Below are positions 7,157 through 13,668 of a DNA stretch of 13,668 bases, one piece after another; within the stretch, counting starts at the first letter, position 1; each line of letters starts with the position of its first letter. Under the pieces are notes generated by a model. The model was given only the letters and a program-made list of their open reading frames with translations, did not search any database and was not told the origin of the DNA. This DNA comes from Acholeplasmataceae bacterium UBA6235 (GTDB taxonomy: Bacteria > Bacillota_I > Bacilli_A > Acholeplasmatales > UBA5453): NCBI GenBank assembly GCA_002441525.1, contig DJWH01000009.1, positions 1 through 13,668 on the forward strand. Direction: 5' to 3'. A program made the translations under genes and the position numbers.

Positions 7157-7185
7157 TATTGAAAATTCACAAGATGGTGTATAAT
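7157..7185 (+). promoter_or_regulatory. Promoter of the hypothetical-nfeD-SPFH operon
   Basis: TATAAT at 7180-7185 lies in the AT-rich spacer after the rbfA terminator. Upstream, TATTGA (7157-7162, 17-nt spacer) or TTGAAA (7159-7164, 15-nt spacer) could be the -35. The -10 is a perfect match; the -35 is uncertain. The predicted start near 7192 leaves a very short leader containing AGGAGGG. Confidence 0.58.
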
Positions 7186-7205
7186 AGAAGTAAGGAGGGG
7201 GAATT

Positions 7206-7589
7206 ATGGCAATAGAATGGATTATGCCGAAGGACACTTTAGGCACTGTTACCTTCTATGACTCGAACATTACACTCAATAAAGTGGCTGCATCCTATTT
7301 TGTAGATGCATATAAAGTCATCGTTGGCATTGACAGAGAAAAAAGACGTGTCGTCATTAAAAATTTAAGTAAAGAAGAAGCCACTCGAGGCGATGTCAAT
7401 AAAAATCATTTACTAGATGTCGCCATTAAGAAGAGTTATGGTCGAATCAGCAGTAAAAAAGTAGTGAGCGATATCGCATTGGTGACCAAGTTCACATTCA
7501 CAAAAGATACCAATTATAAATATCGCGCTAAGTGGAATGCCACAGAAAGATTACTCGTCATTGAACTGGATGGGGAGGTAAAAAGCTAA
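7206..7589 (+). CDS. Conserved-looking hypothetical protein upstream of nfeD (127 aa)
   Basis: I do not recognise this protein. It is 127 aa, soluble (no signal peptide or membrane segment), basic, and appears rich in beta strands. Possible landmarks are YDSNITLNKVAASYF (about 18-32), VIVGIDREKRRVVIKNL (about 38-54), a Lys-rich middle and a C-terminal strand LLVIELDGEV. There is no cysteine and no obvious catalytic motif. It is very probably a real gene: it has a strong AGGAGGG ribosome-binding site, its own promoter after a terminator, and it ends in TAATG, sharing one base with the nfeD start codon. The context suggests that it works with, or is at least expressed in step with, the NfeD/SPFH membrane pair. 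Function is unknown. Confidence 0.85.
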   Translation: MAIEWIMPKDTLGTVTFYDSNITLNKVAASYFVDAYKVIVGIDREKRRVVIKNLSKEEATRGDVNKNHLLDVAIKKSYGRISSKKVVSDIALVTKFTFTKDTNYKYRAKWNATERLLVIELDGEVKS

Positions 7590-8044
7590 TGGAATTTTTA
7601 AATGATTATTTGATGATTATTATTTGGGCAGTTGTATTGGTAGGGACCATTTTAATCGAGTTTGAAACCTCTGATTTGGTTACAATCTGGTTTTCTGTCG
7701 GTGCGATTGGGGCACTGATTGCAGCTGCACTAGACATGAATTTCTTTGGACAAATCGCGATCTTCATCATCGTTTCGTTGGTGTTACTGGCGTTAACACG
7801 CCCATTGACCAAACGTTTCATGGACAAGGAAGTCATTAAAACCAATGCTGACCGTACGGTTGGTATGCATGGTGTCGTGGTTACTGAAATACCGTTTGAT
7901 GGTAAAGGTGAAGTCAAAGTAGATTCTCAAATTTGGAGAGCCTTTACAACACAAAAAGATCCTATTCCAGTAGGAACACGTGTAGTTATTTTAGATATCG
8001 TGGGCAATAAGTTGCTTGTCGATGTCCTTAAAGAAGACTTATAA
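7589..8044 (+). CDS. NfeD-like membrane protein (short form)
   Basis: Short NfeD-family protein of 151 aa. It has three hydrophobic segments (about residues 5-23, 28-48 and 52-70), then a basic cytoplasmic linker (RPLTKRFMDK) and a C-terminal OB-fold domain (about 90-148) opening with DRTVGMHGVVVTEI. There is no protease domain, unlike the long NfeD forms. Short NfeD proteins are nearly always encoded beside SPFH proteins, as here, and are thought to bind them and help form membrane microdomains or assist quality control (compare YbbK/QmcA in E. coli and YuaF/FloT in Bacillus). It starts on the TAATG shared with the upstream gene, with GGAGGT about 10 nt upstream. The SPFH gene follows 20 nt later. 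Confidence 0.9.
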   Translation: MEFLNDYLMIIIWAVVLVGTILIEFETSDLVTIWFSVGAIGALIAAALDMNFFGQIAIFIIVSLVLLALTRPLTKRFMDKEVIKTNADRTVGMHGVVVTEIPFDGKGEVKVDSQIWRAFTTQKDPIPVGTRVVILDIVGNKLLVDVLKEDL

Positions 8045-8064
8045 AAAGAAAGGATGATTTATAA

Positions 8065-9003
8065 ATGTTTAACTTATTAGCTGTAGAACCGGGTACGATT
8101 GCATTAGTCATTCTACTCATATTGTTGTTGCTTGCAGTGATCATTGCGTTATCGAGTATTCGAATCGTTAGACAAACACAAGCATTGGTTATTGAAAGAT
8201 TGGGTCGTTATTATGCGACATGGAACACAGGGATTCACCTATTGGTACCATTCATTGATCGCGTATCAAAAACGGTAACACTTAAAGAAATTGTTAATGA
8301 CTATGCACCACAACCAGTCATTACCAAAGATAACGTTACGATGCAAATCGATACCGTCGTCTATTATCAAATTACCGACCCTAAAGCATTCGCTTATGGT
8401 GTAGATAATCCTAACCGTGCCCTTGAAACATTGACAGCAACCACGGTTCGTAACATCATCGGTGCCCTTGACTTAGATGAAGCGTTAACCAGCCGTGAAC
8501 TCATCAACAGCAAAATGCGTATCATCTTAGATGAAGCGACAGACCCGTGGGGTATCAAAGTCGTTCGTGTGGAATTGAAGAACATCATCCCACCTAAAGA
8601 CATCCGTGAAGCCATGGAAAAACAAATGAGAGCAGAACGTGAAAAACGTCAATCGATTTTGATCGCAGAAGGGGAAAGACAATCCGCCATCTTAAAAGCT
8701 GAAGGTTTCAAAGAATCTCAAATCCTTGAAGCACAAGCTCAAAAAGAAGCAGCCATTCTTAGAGCTGCCGGTGAAGCTGAAGCCATTTTAAAAGTCCAAG
8801 AAGCGACTGCAAAAGGGATCGAAATGGTTAAAAAAGCAGGTGCTGACAATTCAGTACTTACATTAAAAGCCTATGATGCATTGGTTGAAGTGTCCAAAGG
8901 TCAAGCAACCAAACTCATCATTCCTTCCGAACTTCAAGGCTTAGCAGGTTTAGTGACCTCTGCCAAAGAATTGTTTAGCGAAGATAAAAAATCGACAAAA
9001 TAA
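8065..9003 (+). CDS. SPFH/stomatin-like membrane protein (QmcA/paraslipin type)
   Basis: A 312-aa membrane scaffold protein. One N-terminal transmembrane segment (about 11-30, TIALVILLILLLLAVIIALS) is followed by an SPFH/band-7 domain (about 33-190) with RIVRQTQALVIERLGRY, GIHLLVPFIDRV, RNIIGALDLDEALTSRE and DPWGIKVVRVELKNIIPP. A long charged coiled-coil helix follows (about 190-260, Ala/Glu/Lys-rich repeats with EREKRQ and EAEAIL). The sequence is closest in character to the QmcA/YbbK-associated stomatins and not to flotillins. It probably oligomerises in the membrane and partners the NfeD-like protein encoded just upstream. The AAGGA ribosome-binding site is about 10 nt before the ATG. The gene ends directly before a terminator. 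Confidence 0.93.
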   Translation: MFNLLAVEPGTIALVILLILLLLAVIIALSSIRIVRQTQALVIERLGRYYATWNTGIHLLVPFIDRVSKTVTLKEIVNDYAPQPVITKDNVTMQIDTVVYYQITDPKAFAYGVDNPNRALETLTATTVRNIIGALDLDEALTSRELINSKMRIILDEATDPWGIKVVRVELKNIIPPKDIREAMEKQMRAEREKRQSILIAEGERQSAILKAEGFKESQILEAQAQKEAAILRAAGEAEAILKVQEATAKGIEMVKKAGADNSVLTLKAYDALVEVSKGQATKLIIPSELQGLAGLVTSAKELFSEDKKSTK

Positions 9004-9010
9004 ACCAAAG

Positions 9011-9037
9011 AAACAGGCCTAAAAACCTGTTTTTTTT
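9011..9037 (+). terminator. Intrinsic terminator after the SPFH gene
   Basis: AAACAGG (9011-9017) and CCTGTTT (9026-9032) form a 7-bp stem with an 8-nt loop, continuing into a run of T (9031-9037). It sits 7 nt after the SPFH stop codon. Confidence 0.9.
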
Positions 9038-9057
9038 CGCGTTAAATGCCCTAACTA

Positions 9058-9066
9058 TGATATAAT
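9058..9066 (+). promoter_or_regulatory. Extended -10 promoter of priA
   Basis: TGATATAAT (9058-9066) is the same nonamer as at the rimP promoter. No convincing -35 is visible 16-18 nt upstream, where the sequence runs into the preceding terminator's T-tract, so this looks like an extended -10 promoter without a -35. The predicted start near 9073 leaves only about a dozen bases, including AGGTGAT, before the priA ATG. Confidence 0.6.
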
Positions 9067-9083
9067 TTGATGTAGGTGATACC

Positions 9084-11357
9084 ATGATTGCAGAAGTGAT
9101 GCTGGATTTAAAAACCACCCAAATCTTATCTGCTTACGATTATCTCATCCCCGATACATTGAAGGGATTTTTAGTCGTCGGGATGCGTGTGGTGGTGCCT
9201 TTTGGTAACACCACCCGTGTGGGTCTCATCACCGGAATCAAATCAACCTCTCTTGACGCAACCAAGTCCATTATAGAACCGTTTGATTTAGAGCCCCTGA
9301 TTACCAAAGAACAGCTTCATTTGATTGATTATTTGGAAAAACAAGCCATGATACCTAAGCATTTAGCCTATGATAAAGTTGTGCCAAATGTCTTAAAAAT
9401 CGACTATACCAAAAAGGTTCATGTTTTACAAAGACACTTATTGAAGGCACCTTTATTAGAACTTTTAACAAAGGACCATTCGGTATTTCAAAAAACGTGG
9501 ATGAAACACTATCACGCATTTAAAACAGCGGAATCCAAGAAAATCATAGCCATTGAAACAGTCATAGAACAAAAGAAGTCGATTCAAATGATGATTTCAT
9601 ATGAAGCGACCGACTTTAAACCAAAGACCCCAAAACAACAAGCCCTGTGGCACTTTTTATCCACAGAGAGGACCATCGATGATATCCTTTCAGAAGGGTA
9701 TACCAAAGCCATGTTGAAAACACTGATTGAACAAGGGTCTGTCAGCACCAAATCGATTGAAAAAATATCGACCCATCGTTCCTGGATTGCACAAGATCAC
9801 AAAGTGTTAACCACGGCACAAAATCAAGCGATTGAGGATATCGCAACCGCCTTTAAAACCTATCAACGCTTTCTGCTCAAAGGGGTTTCAGCCTCTGGTA
9901 AAACCGAGGTATTTTTACAACTTTGTCGTAAACTACAACAGACCAATCAACAAGCACTCATCGTCACTTTAGATGAAGCATTGGTCGAACAAATGGCAGA
10001 TTATATTTCACCTTATTTGAGTGTTTCAAAAATCCATTCCGGATTGACAGAACAACAAAAACTCGATGCTTACCGAGCGGTTCAACTCGGTGCATCGGAT
10101 GTCCTCATCACAACCCCTTCTGGGATGTTTACCCCATTTCAATCGTTGGGATTGATTGTGGCTGACGAAGCTCAAGATAGCATCTATCTCGATTATGCAA
10201 AAACGGTCCATGGTTTGGATGTCTTGGTAGAAAGAGCGAAATACCATAAAGTGCCTTTGGTTTACGCATCCGCCACCCCACCAGTTCAACTATTGTACGA
10301 TGCCCAAATGGGAAAGTTAAATTGGATTGAACTCACCGAAAAAGTCTACCAAACTGAGGATGACGTTATCGTGGTAGATATGAAAAAAGAACTCGAAAAC
10401 GGGAACTTATCGATGTTGTCTAAAACGCTTCATGAAGCGATTAGCCAAACATTGAGAAATAGACATCAAGTCTTGATTTTAGCCAATCGACAAGGCTATG
10501 CACCTTATGTGATGTGTCGTAGCTGTGGACATGTGCCTACCTGTGAAAAATGCGACACCCCGTTGGTGTATCATAAAGAAAAACATAAACTCAAATGTCA
10601 CCACTGTGGGTATGCCATCCCACCGGTGTATGTATGTGATGCTTGTGGCAGTGAGAAAATTAAACCGGTTGGGATCGCGATTGAACAAGTCGAATCTCAC
10701 ATCAAAATGGCTTTTCCAAGAGCCAAAGTGAGTCGATTAGATGCGGATAACACCACTAAAAAAGGTGTTTATGTCGATACGATTCAAGCATTCAAAGATA
10801 AGGAAATAGATATTTTAATTGGCACACAAATGATATCCAAGGGACATGATTTTGATATCCCTTTGGTCGGTATTTTATTGATTGACTCGATGTTAAAAGC
10901 ACCTACCTATTTGGCCAATGAACGAACGTATCAATTGATCCGACAAACGATGGGTAGGGCTGGTCGAAAACAAGCGGGATTGTCGATTATACAAACCTAT
11001 CAACCAGATCATTTTGTGATCAAAACCATTCAAGATGAATCGGCGTTTTATGAACAAGAACTCAATCGTCGAATGTTGGCGAAAAACCCACCCTATACCC
11101 AGTTGTTAACCTTGGTATTTAGAGGGAAAACATCAGAACAGACCGAAAAAGCCATCCAACGATTGAAACAAACCGTATTGGCTCGTTATTCTCAGTTTGA
11201 GATCATTGGACCCAGCGAATATCAACAACATACCTATAAATTGATGATTAAAACCCAAAAACGCCAAGATTTAAGTACCCTCATCGAATGGATCAAAAAA
11301 ACATATGAAAATCCATCGCTATCGATTTCATTTTATCGATATAATGATGAAGTTTAG
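9084..11357 (+). CDS. priA: Primosomal protein N' (replication restart helicase PriA)
   Basis: Superfamily-2 3'-5' helicase that recognises stalled forks and reloads the replisome. The 757-aa length is usual. An N-terminal DNA-binding domain (from residue 1, MIAEVMLDLK...) is followed by the helicase core. Walker A is GVSASGKTEV (267-276, K273). Zinc-binding cysteines form four CxxC pairs (478/481, 487/490, 505/508, 518/521). Motif V is LIGTQMISKGHDFD (578-591) and motif VI QTMGRAGR (621-628). Several usually strict motifs differ: motif Ia VPEI is TLDE, the RSAlF block is PSGMF (345-349), DEEH is DEAQ (361-364), and GSATPS is ASATPP (395-400). ATPase lysine and arginine-finger motifs remain, so it is probably active. 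AGGTGA precedes the ATG. fmt follows after 10 nt. Confidence 0.95.
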   Translation: MIAEVMLDLKTTQILSAYDYLIPDTLKGFLVVGMRVVVPFGNTTRVGLITGIKSTSLDATKSIIEPFDLEPLITKEQLHLIDYLEKQAMIPKHLAYDKVVPNVLKIDYTKKVHVLQRHLLKAPLLELLTKDHSVFQKTWMKHYHAFKTAESKKIIAIETVIEQKKSIQMMISYEATDFKPKTPKQQALWHFLSTERTIDDILSEGYTKAMLKTLIEQGSVSTKSIEKISTHRSWIAQDHKVLTTAQNQAIEDIATAFKTYQRFLLKGVSASGKTEVFLQLCRKLQQTNQQALIVTLDEALVEQMADYISPYLSVSKIHSGLTEQQKLDAYRAVQLGASDVLITTPSGMFTPFQSLGLIVADEAQDSIYLDYAKTVHGLDVLVERAKYHKVPLVYASATPPVQLLYDAQMGKLNWIELTEKVYQTEDDVIVVDMKKELENGNLSMLSKTLHEAISQTLRNRHQVLILANRQGYAPYVMCRSCGHVPTCEKCDTPLVYHKEKHKLKCHHCGYAIPPVYVCDACGSEKIKPVGIAIEQVESHIKMAFPRAKVSRLDADNTTKKGVYVDTIQAFKDKEIDILIGTQMISKGHDFDIPLVGILLIDSMLKAPTYLANERTYQLIRQTMGRAGRKQAGLSIIQTYQPDHFVIKTIQDESAFYEQELNRRMLAKNPPYTQLLTLVFRGKTSEQTEKAIQRLKQTVLARYSQFEIIGPSEYQQHTYKLMIKTQKRQDLSTLIEWIKKTYENPSLSISFYRYNDEV

Positions 11358-11367
11358 GAGAATTTAG

Positions 11368-12303
11368 ATGAAAATAGTCTTCATGGGAACACCTGCTTAT
11401 GCGGTACCTACCTTACAAATGTTACATGAACAATATGGGGTTGCACTGGTGGTAACCCAACCAGATAAAAAAGTGGGTCGTGCAGGCAAGGTTGAATTTT
11501 CACCCGTAAAACAATATGCCATGGCACACAATATCCCCCTATTTCAACCCATCAAAATGAAGTTGGACTACCAACCCATTTTGGATGTAAAACCGGATAT
11601 CATCGTCACAGCTGCTTATGGACAAATGATTCCAAAAGCAGTGCTTGATGCGGGTATATCTGTCAATTTACACGGGTCATTACTGCCTAAGTATCGAGGT
11701 GGCGCTCCTGTTCAATATGCCATAAGAAACGGTGAATCGGAAACAGGTGTTACTTTGATGTATATGGCACCTAAAATGGATTCAGGTGACATCATCGAGA
11801 TGAAAAACGTCAAGATTGAGTCAAATGATACCACCGATACCTTGATGGAAAAACTCAGTTGGGTGGCAAGAGACTTGCTTGAACAAAATCTACCCCTACT
11901 CATGAATGGCAAAGCCAAAAGAATTGCCCAAGATGAATCCTTGGTGAGCTTTGCACATAATTTAAAACCAACCGATGAATATTTAGACTTTAGACAAACC
12001 TATCAGCAAATCGATTGTCATTTGAGGTCCCTATTATCACAACCAGGCGGTTCAATATTCATTCAAAATACACGGATTAAGGTATACGAAATCGCAAAAA
12101 GTGATATAATATTAAGCGGAGTCCCTGGCGAGATTTTAAGCGATAAAAAGCACTTATACATCCGTTGTCAAGACGCGGTGGTTGAGCTTATTAAAATCCA
12201 ACCTGAAAATAAGAAAATCATGATGGCAAGAGATTTTCTGAATGGACAAAAACTATTCGTCAAAGGAGACATCGTAACATATGAAGAAAAAAGTATTATT
12301 TAG
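11368..12303 (+). CDS. fmt: Methionyl-tRNA formyltransferase
   Basis: Transfers a formyl group from 10-formyltetrahydrofolate to Met-tRNA(fMet), supplying the initiator used by IF-2. The 311-aa length is typical. The N-terminal Rossmann domain starts MKIVFMGTPAYAVPTL. The catalytic triad is visible as N100 and H102 (VNLHGSLLPKYRG) and D138 (KMDSGDI), corresponding to N106/H108/D144 of E. coli. The C-terminal OB-like tRNA-binding domain (about 205-311) is more divergent: LDF replaces the usual IDW and LLSQPGG replaces the RafxPwPGA block. AGGAG (starting in the priA stop codon) lies 9 nt upstream of the ATG. The last 23 nt overlap the next gene. No peptide deformylase gene lies between priA and fmt, unlike in Bacillus. 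Confidence 0.95.
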   Translation: MKIVFMGTPAYAVPTLQMLHEQYGVALVVTQPDKKVGRAGKVEFSPVKQYAMAHNIPLFQPIKMKLDYQPILDVKPDIIVTAAYGQMIPKAVLDAGISVNLHGSLLPKYRGGAPVQYAIRNGESETGVTLMYMAPKMDSGDIIEMKNVKIESNDTTDTLMEKLSWVARDLLEQNLPLLMNGKAKRIAQDESLVSFAHNLKPTDEYLDFRQTYQQIDCHLRSLLSQPGGSIFIQNTRIKVYEIAKSDIILSGVPGEILSDKKHLYIRCQDAVVELIKIQPENKKIMMARDFLNGQKLFVKGDIVTYEEKSII

Positions 12304-12832
12304 CCGTGAAGAAATGACTCGTCTATGTGTCGAAGCATTGAAGAGCCGTGGCGTTTCTGTCGATGATATCGCGGACATTGCTTACAAACAACAAGCCCGA
12401 TATACAGACAACATTAAATTTGAAACCTGTCGTGAATCTGTCCTTAAAGTCTTGTCATTAAGAGACATTTTCCACCATGTTTTATTATCTGTTGAAATTG
12501 ATAAATTGGTTGAAAAAAAGATGTTCTCATCACCGATTCAGGACATCATCGAACAAGACTTGGGTCTGTTTGGTGTGGATGAAGTCTTAGGATTAGACGT
12601 TGCAAGATTATACGGCGTCATCGGTATGACCAACTTTGGTGACATCGATGTCAATAAACATGGCATTGTAAAACAGTTGAATGAAGATGGCAAAAAAGAA
12701 GGCATCGTCCATACATTCTTAGACGATATCGTTGGTGCGATTGCGGCTGCAGCTTCCACTAGAGTGGCACAAGTCATCAATGAAGACATCGCTCAAGAAG
12801 AACCACACAAACAAATCTCATTATTTGACTAA
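12281..12832 (+). CDS. PgpA-family phosphatidylglycerophosphatase-like protein (YutG-like)
   Basis: A 183-aa protein of the PgpA family, similar in layout to Bacillus YutG. PgpA proteins remove phosphate from phosphatidylglycerophosphate to give phosphatidylglycerol. Family blocks are GVSVDDIADIAY (24-35), CRESVLKVLSLRDIFHHVLLSVEIDKLVEK (50-79), GLFGVDEVLGLDVARLYGVIGMTNFG (95-120) and the strongly conserved HTFLDDIVGAIAAAASTR (144-161), with D148/D149 as likely metal or catalytic residues. E. coli PgpA has membrane segments; this YutG-like form looks soluble or peripheral, so the substrate is inferred. The ATG at 12281 lies inside the end of fmt (23-nt overlap, different frame), with AGGAG 12 nt upstream, implying coupled translation. 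Confidence 0.85.
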   Translation: MKKKVLFSREEMTRLCVEALKSRGVSVDDIADIAYKQQARYTDNIKFETCRESVLKVLSLRDIFHHVLLSVEIDKLVEKKMFSSPIQDIIEQDLGLFGVDEVLGLDVARLYGVIGMTNFGDIDVNKHGIVKQLNEDGKKEGIVHTFLDDIVGAIAAAASTRVAQVINEDIAQEEPHKQISLFD

Positions 12833-12853
12833 CCATTTTTTAGGGGGACAAGC

Positions 12854-13668
12854 GTGAAAAAGGATAAATTTAAGCATTTAACCAAACACTTTTTTAGCCG
12901 CTTGTTTGGCTTTGAAGAAAATATCGATATCACAGACGATGTGATGGTGTTACACCGTCGAAACATCGTCATCAAGAATATCATCTTTTTATCGAATATC
13001 GTTTATTCGATCATATTATTCTTTATCGCAGCGGTAAACAATGAGCCATCTGACTGGCTCTTTTCTGCGTTGTCATTCCCATTCACTTTTTTCCTAAACA
13101 ATGTCATTAACCGGTTGATATTTGGCGAAAGACACGATAAGACCAAACAAGAAGTCGCGATGTATGTTGAAGCGATTTATATGTTCATTTCAGCCATTTT
13201 GATCTATGCGAGATTGTATGGTAACTTTGAAACAGCAGCTTATATTTTGATTTATTATGCCGTGGTCGTTATTTCACTGTACCAAAGTCGTCGATTGATC
13301 ATGTGGACGTTCCAAGGCATGGTCGCGGGGATTACATTTATCCATTTCGTTTGGACATACAAATTGACCGAACAGTATGAAGGTTTAGGTATCCTCGAGT
13401 TTTTAAAACAATTCCTACCAACCAAAGAAGCCCAAGATTTCTATCTGCGTATCGTCCTATTTACGATTTTCATGTTGGTTATTTATTCGATTGTATCGAT
13501 GGGTGCTTACATGCAAGAAGAACGTAAAAATGAACTCATGAAACGTCGGGAAGTTCAATCGGATTTCACCAACATTGTCACGGATTTATACGCTGTGGTG
13601 TTATCTTCAAAACGGGCATTTTTGGATCGTCAACACATCGATTTGGTCTCCAAAATGAGCAGTCGTTT
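12854..13668 (+). CDS. Six-TM membrane protein, possibly an HD-domain or signalling protein (C-terminus beyond window)
   Basis: An open frame of 271 codons runs from GTG at 12854 to the window edge with no stop. GTG is chosen because AGGGGG (12842-12847) lies 6 nt upstream; there is no nearby ATG. A basic cytoplasmic N-terminus (1-37) precedes six hydrophobic segments at about 38-60, 66-85, 101-121, 126-143, 148-168 and 197-219. A charged helical stretch (about 220-235, QEERKNELMKRREVQ) then leads into a soluble region (SDFTNIVTDLYAVVLSSKR). The last residues, DRQHIDLVSKMSSR, resemble the first helix of HD or HD-GYP hydrolases (HxxRVxxxA), suggesting a membrane-anchored nucleotide-hydrolase or signalling protein. 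That is a weak inference; I do not recognise the family. It follows pgpA by 21 nt and is probably cotranscribed. Confidence 0.8.
   Translation, partial: MKKDKFKHLTKHFFSRLFGFEENIDITDDVMVLHRRNIVIKNIIFLSNIVYSIILFFIAAVNNEPSDWLFSALSFPFTFFLNNVINRLIFGERHDKTKQEVAMYVEAIYMFISAILIYARLYGNFETAAYILIYYAVVVISLYQSRRLIMWTFQGMVAGITFIHFVWTYKLTEQYEGLGILEFLKQFLPTKEAQDFYLRIVLFTIFMLVIYSIVSMGAYMQEERKNELMKRREVQSDFTNIVTDLYAVVLSSKRAFLDRQHIDLVSKMSSR

Noticed and set aside
1..13668. CRISPR array, transposon, prophage, defence system or tRNA/rRNA genes
   Set aside because: No direct-repeat array, transposase, integrase or RNA-gene signature is visible; the window is filled with housekeeping operons.

Overview
The window reads as chromosomal core DNA of a low-to-moderate GC, Firmicutes/Mollicutes-type bacterium. 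I favour an Acholeplasma-like mollicute. NusA is a short four-domain form (358 aa) without C-terminal acidic repeats, IF-2 has a very short N-terminal extension (608 aa), and genes are tightly packed. UGA works as a stop (znuC and znuB both end in TGA) and Trp is always TGG, so this is the standard code and not the Mycoplasma/Spiroplasma code. The taxonomic placement is inference; only the code usage and gene content are seen directly.

Layout. (1) Minus strand, about 2640 down to 1: a zinc-type metal-uptake operon, znuA (lipoprotein with a His-rich loop), znuC (ATPase), znuB (permease) and a Fur/Zur-family regulator cut by the window edge. It is read from an extended -10 promoter whose -35 is covered by a 15-bp inverted repeat of Fur-family geometry, a candidate autoregulatory Zur operator. 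(2) Plus strand, 2707-7096: the classic rimP-nusA-ylxR-ylxQ-infB-rbfA operon, with its own promoter, a strong hairpin at the very start of the leader and an intrinsic terminator overlapping the rbfA stop codon. (3) Plus strand, 7157-9037: an unrecognised 127-aa protein translationally linked to an NfeD-like protein and a stomatin/QmcA-like SPFH protein, again closed by a terminator. (4) Plus strand, 9058 to the end: priA, fmt, a pgpA/yutG-like gene and the start of a six-TM membrane protein that runs off the window. This gene order resembles the Firmicutes priA-def-fmt region, but def is absent between priA and fmt.

Functionally the window combines metal homeostasis, translation initiation and ribosome maturation (RimP, RbfA, IF-2, Fmt), transcription elongation/termination (NusA), replication restart (PriA), membrane organisation (NfeD/SPFH) and phospholipid synthesis (PgpA-like). 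I see no transposon, prophage, CRISPR array, tRNA or rRNA. There is no gene-free stretch over 300 bases; the longest is the divergent znuA/rimP intergenic region (2607-2801). I found no clearly new system. The most interesting points are the candidate Zur operator, the rimP-nusA leader hairpin, sequence drift in normally conserved motifs of PriA and of NusA KH1, the unknown gene coupled to NfeD/SPFH, and the truncated membrane protein at the right edge.
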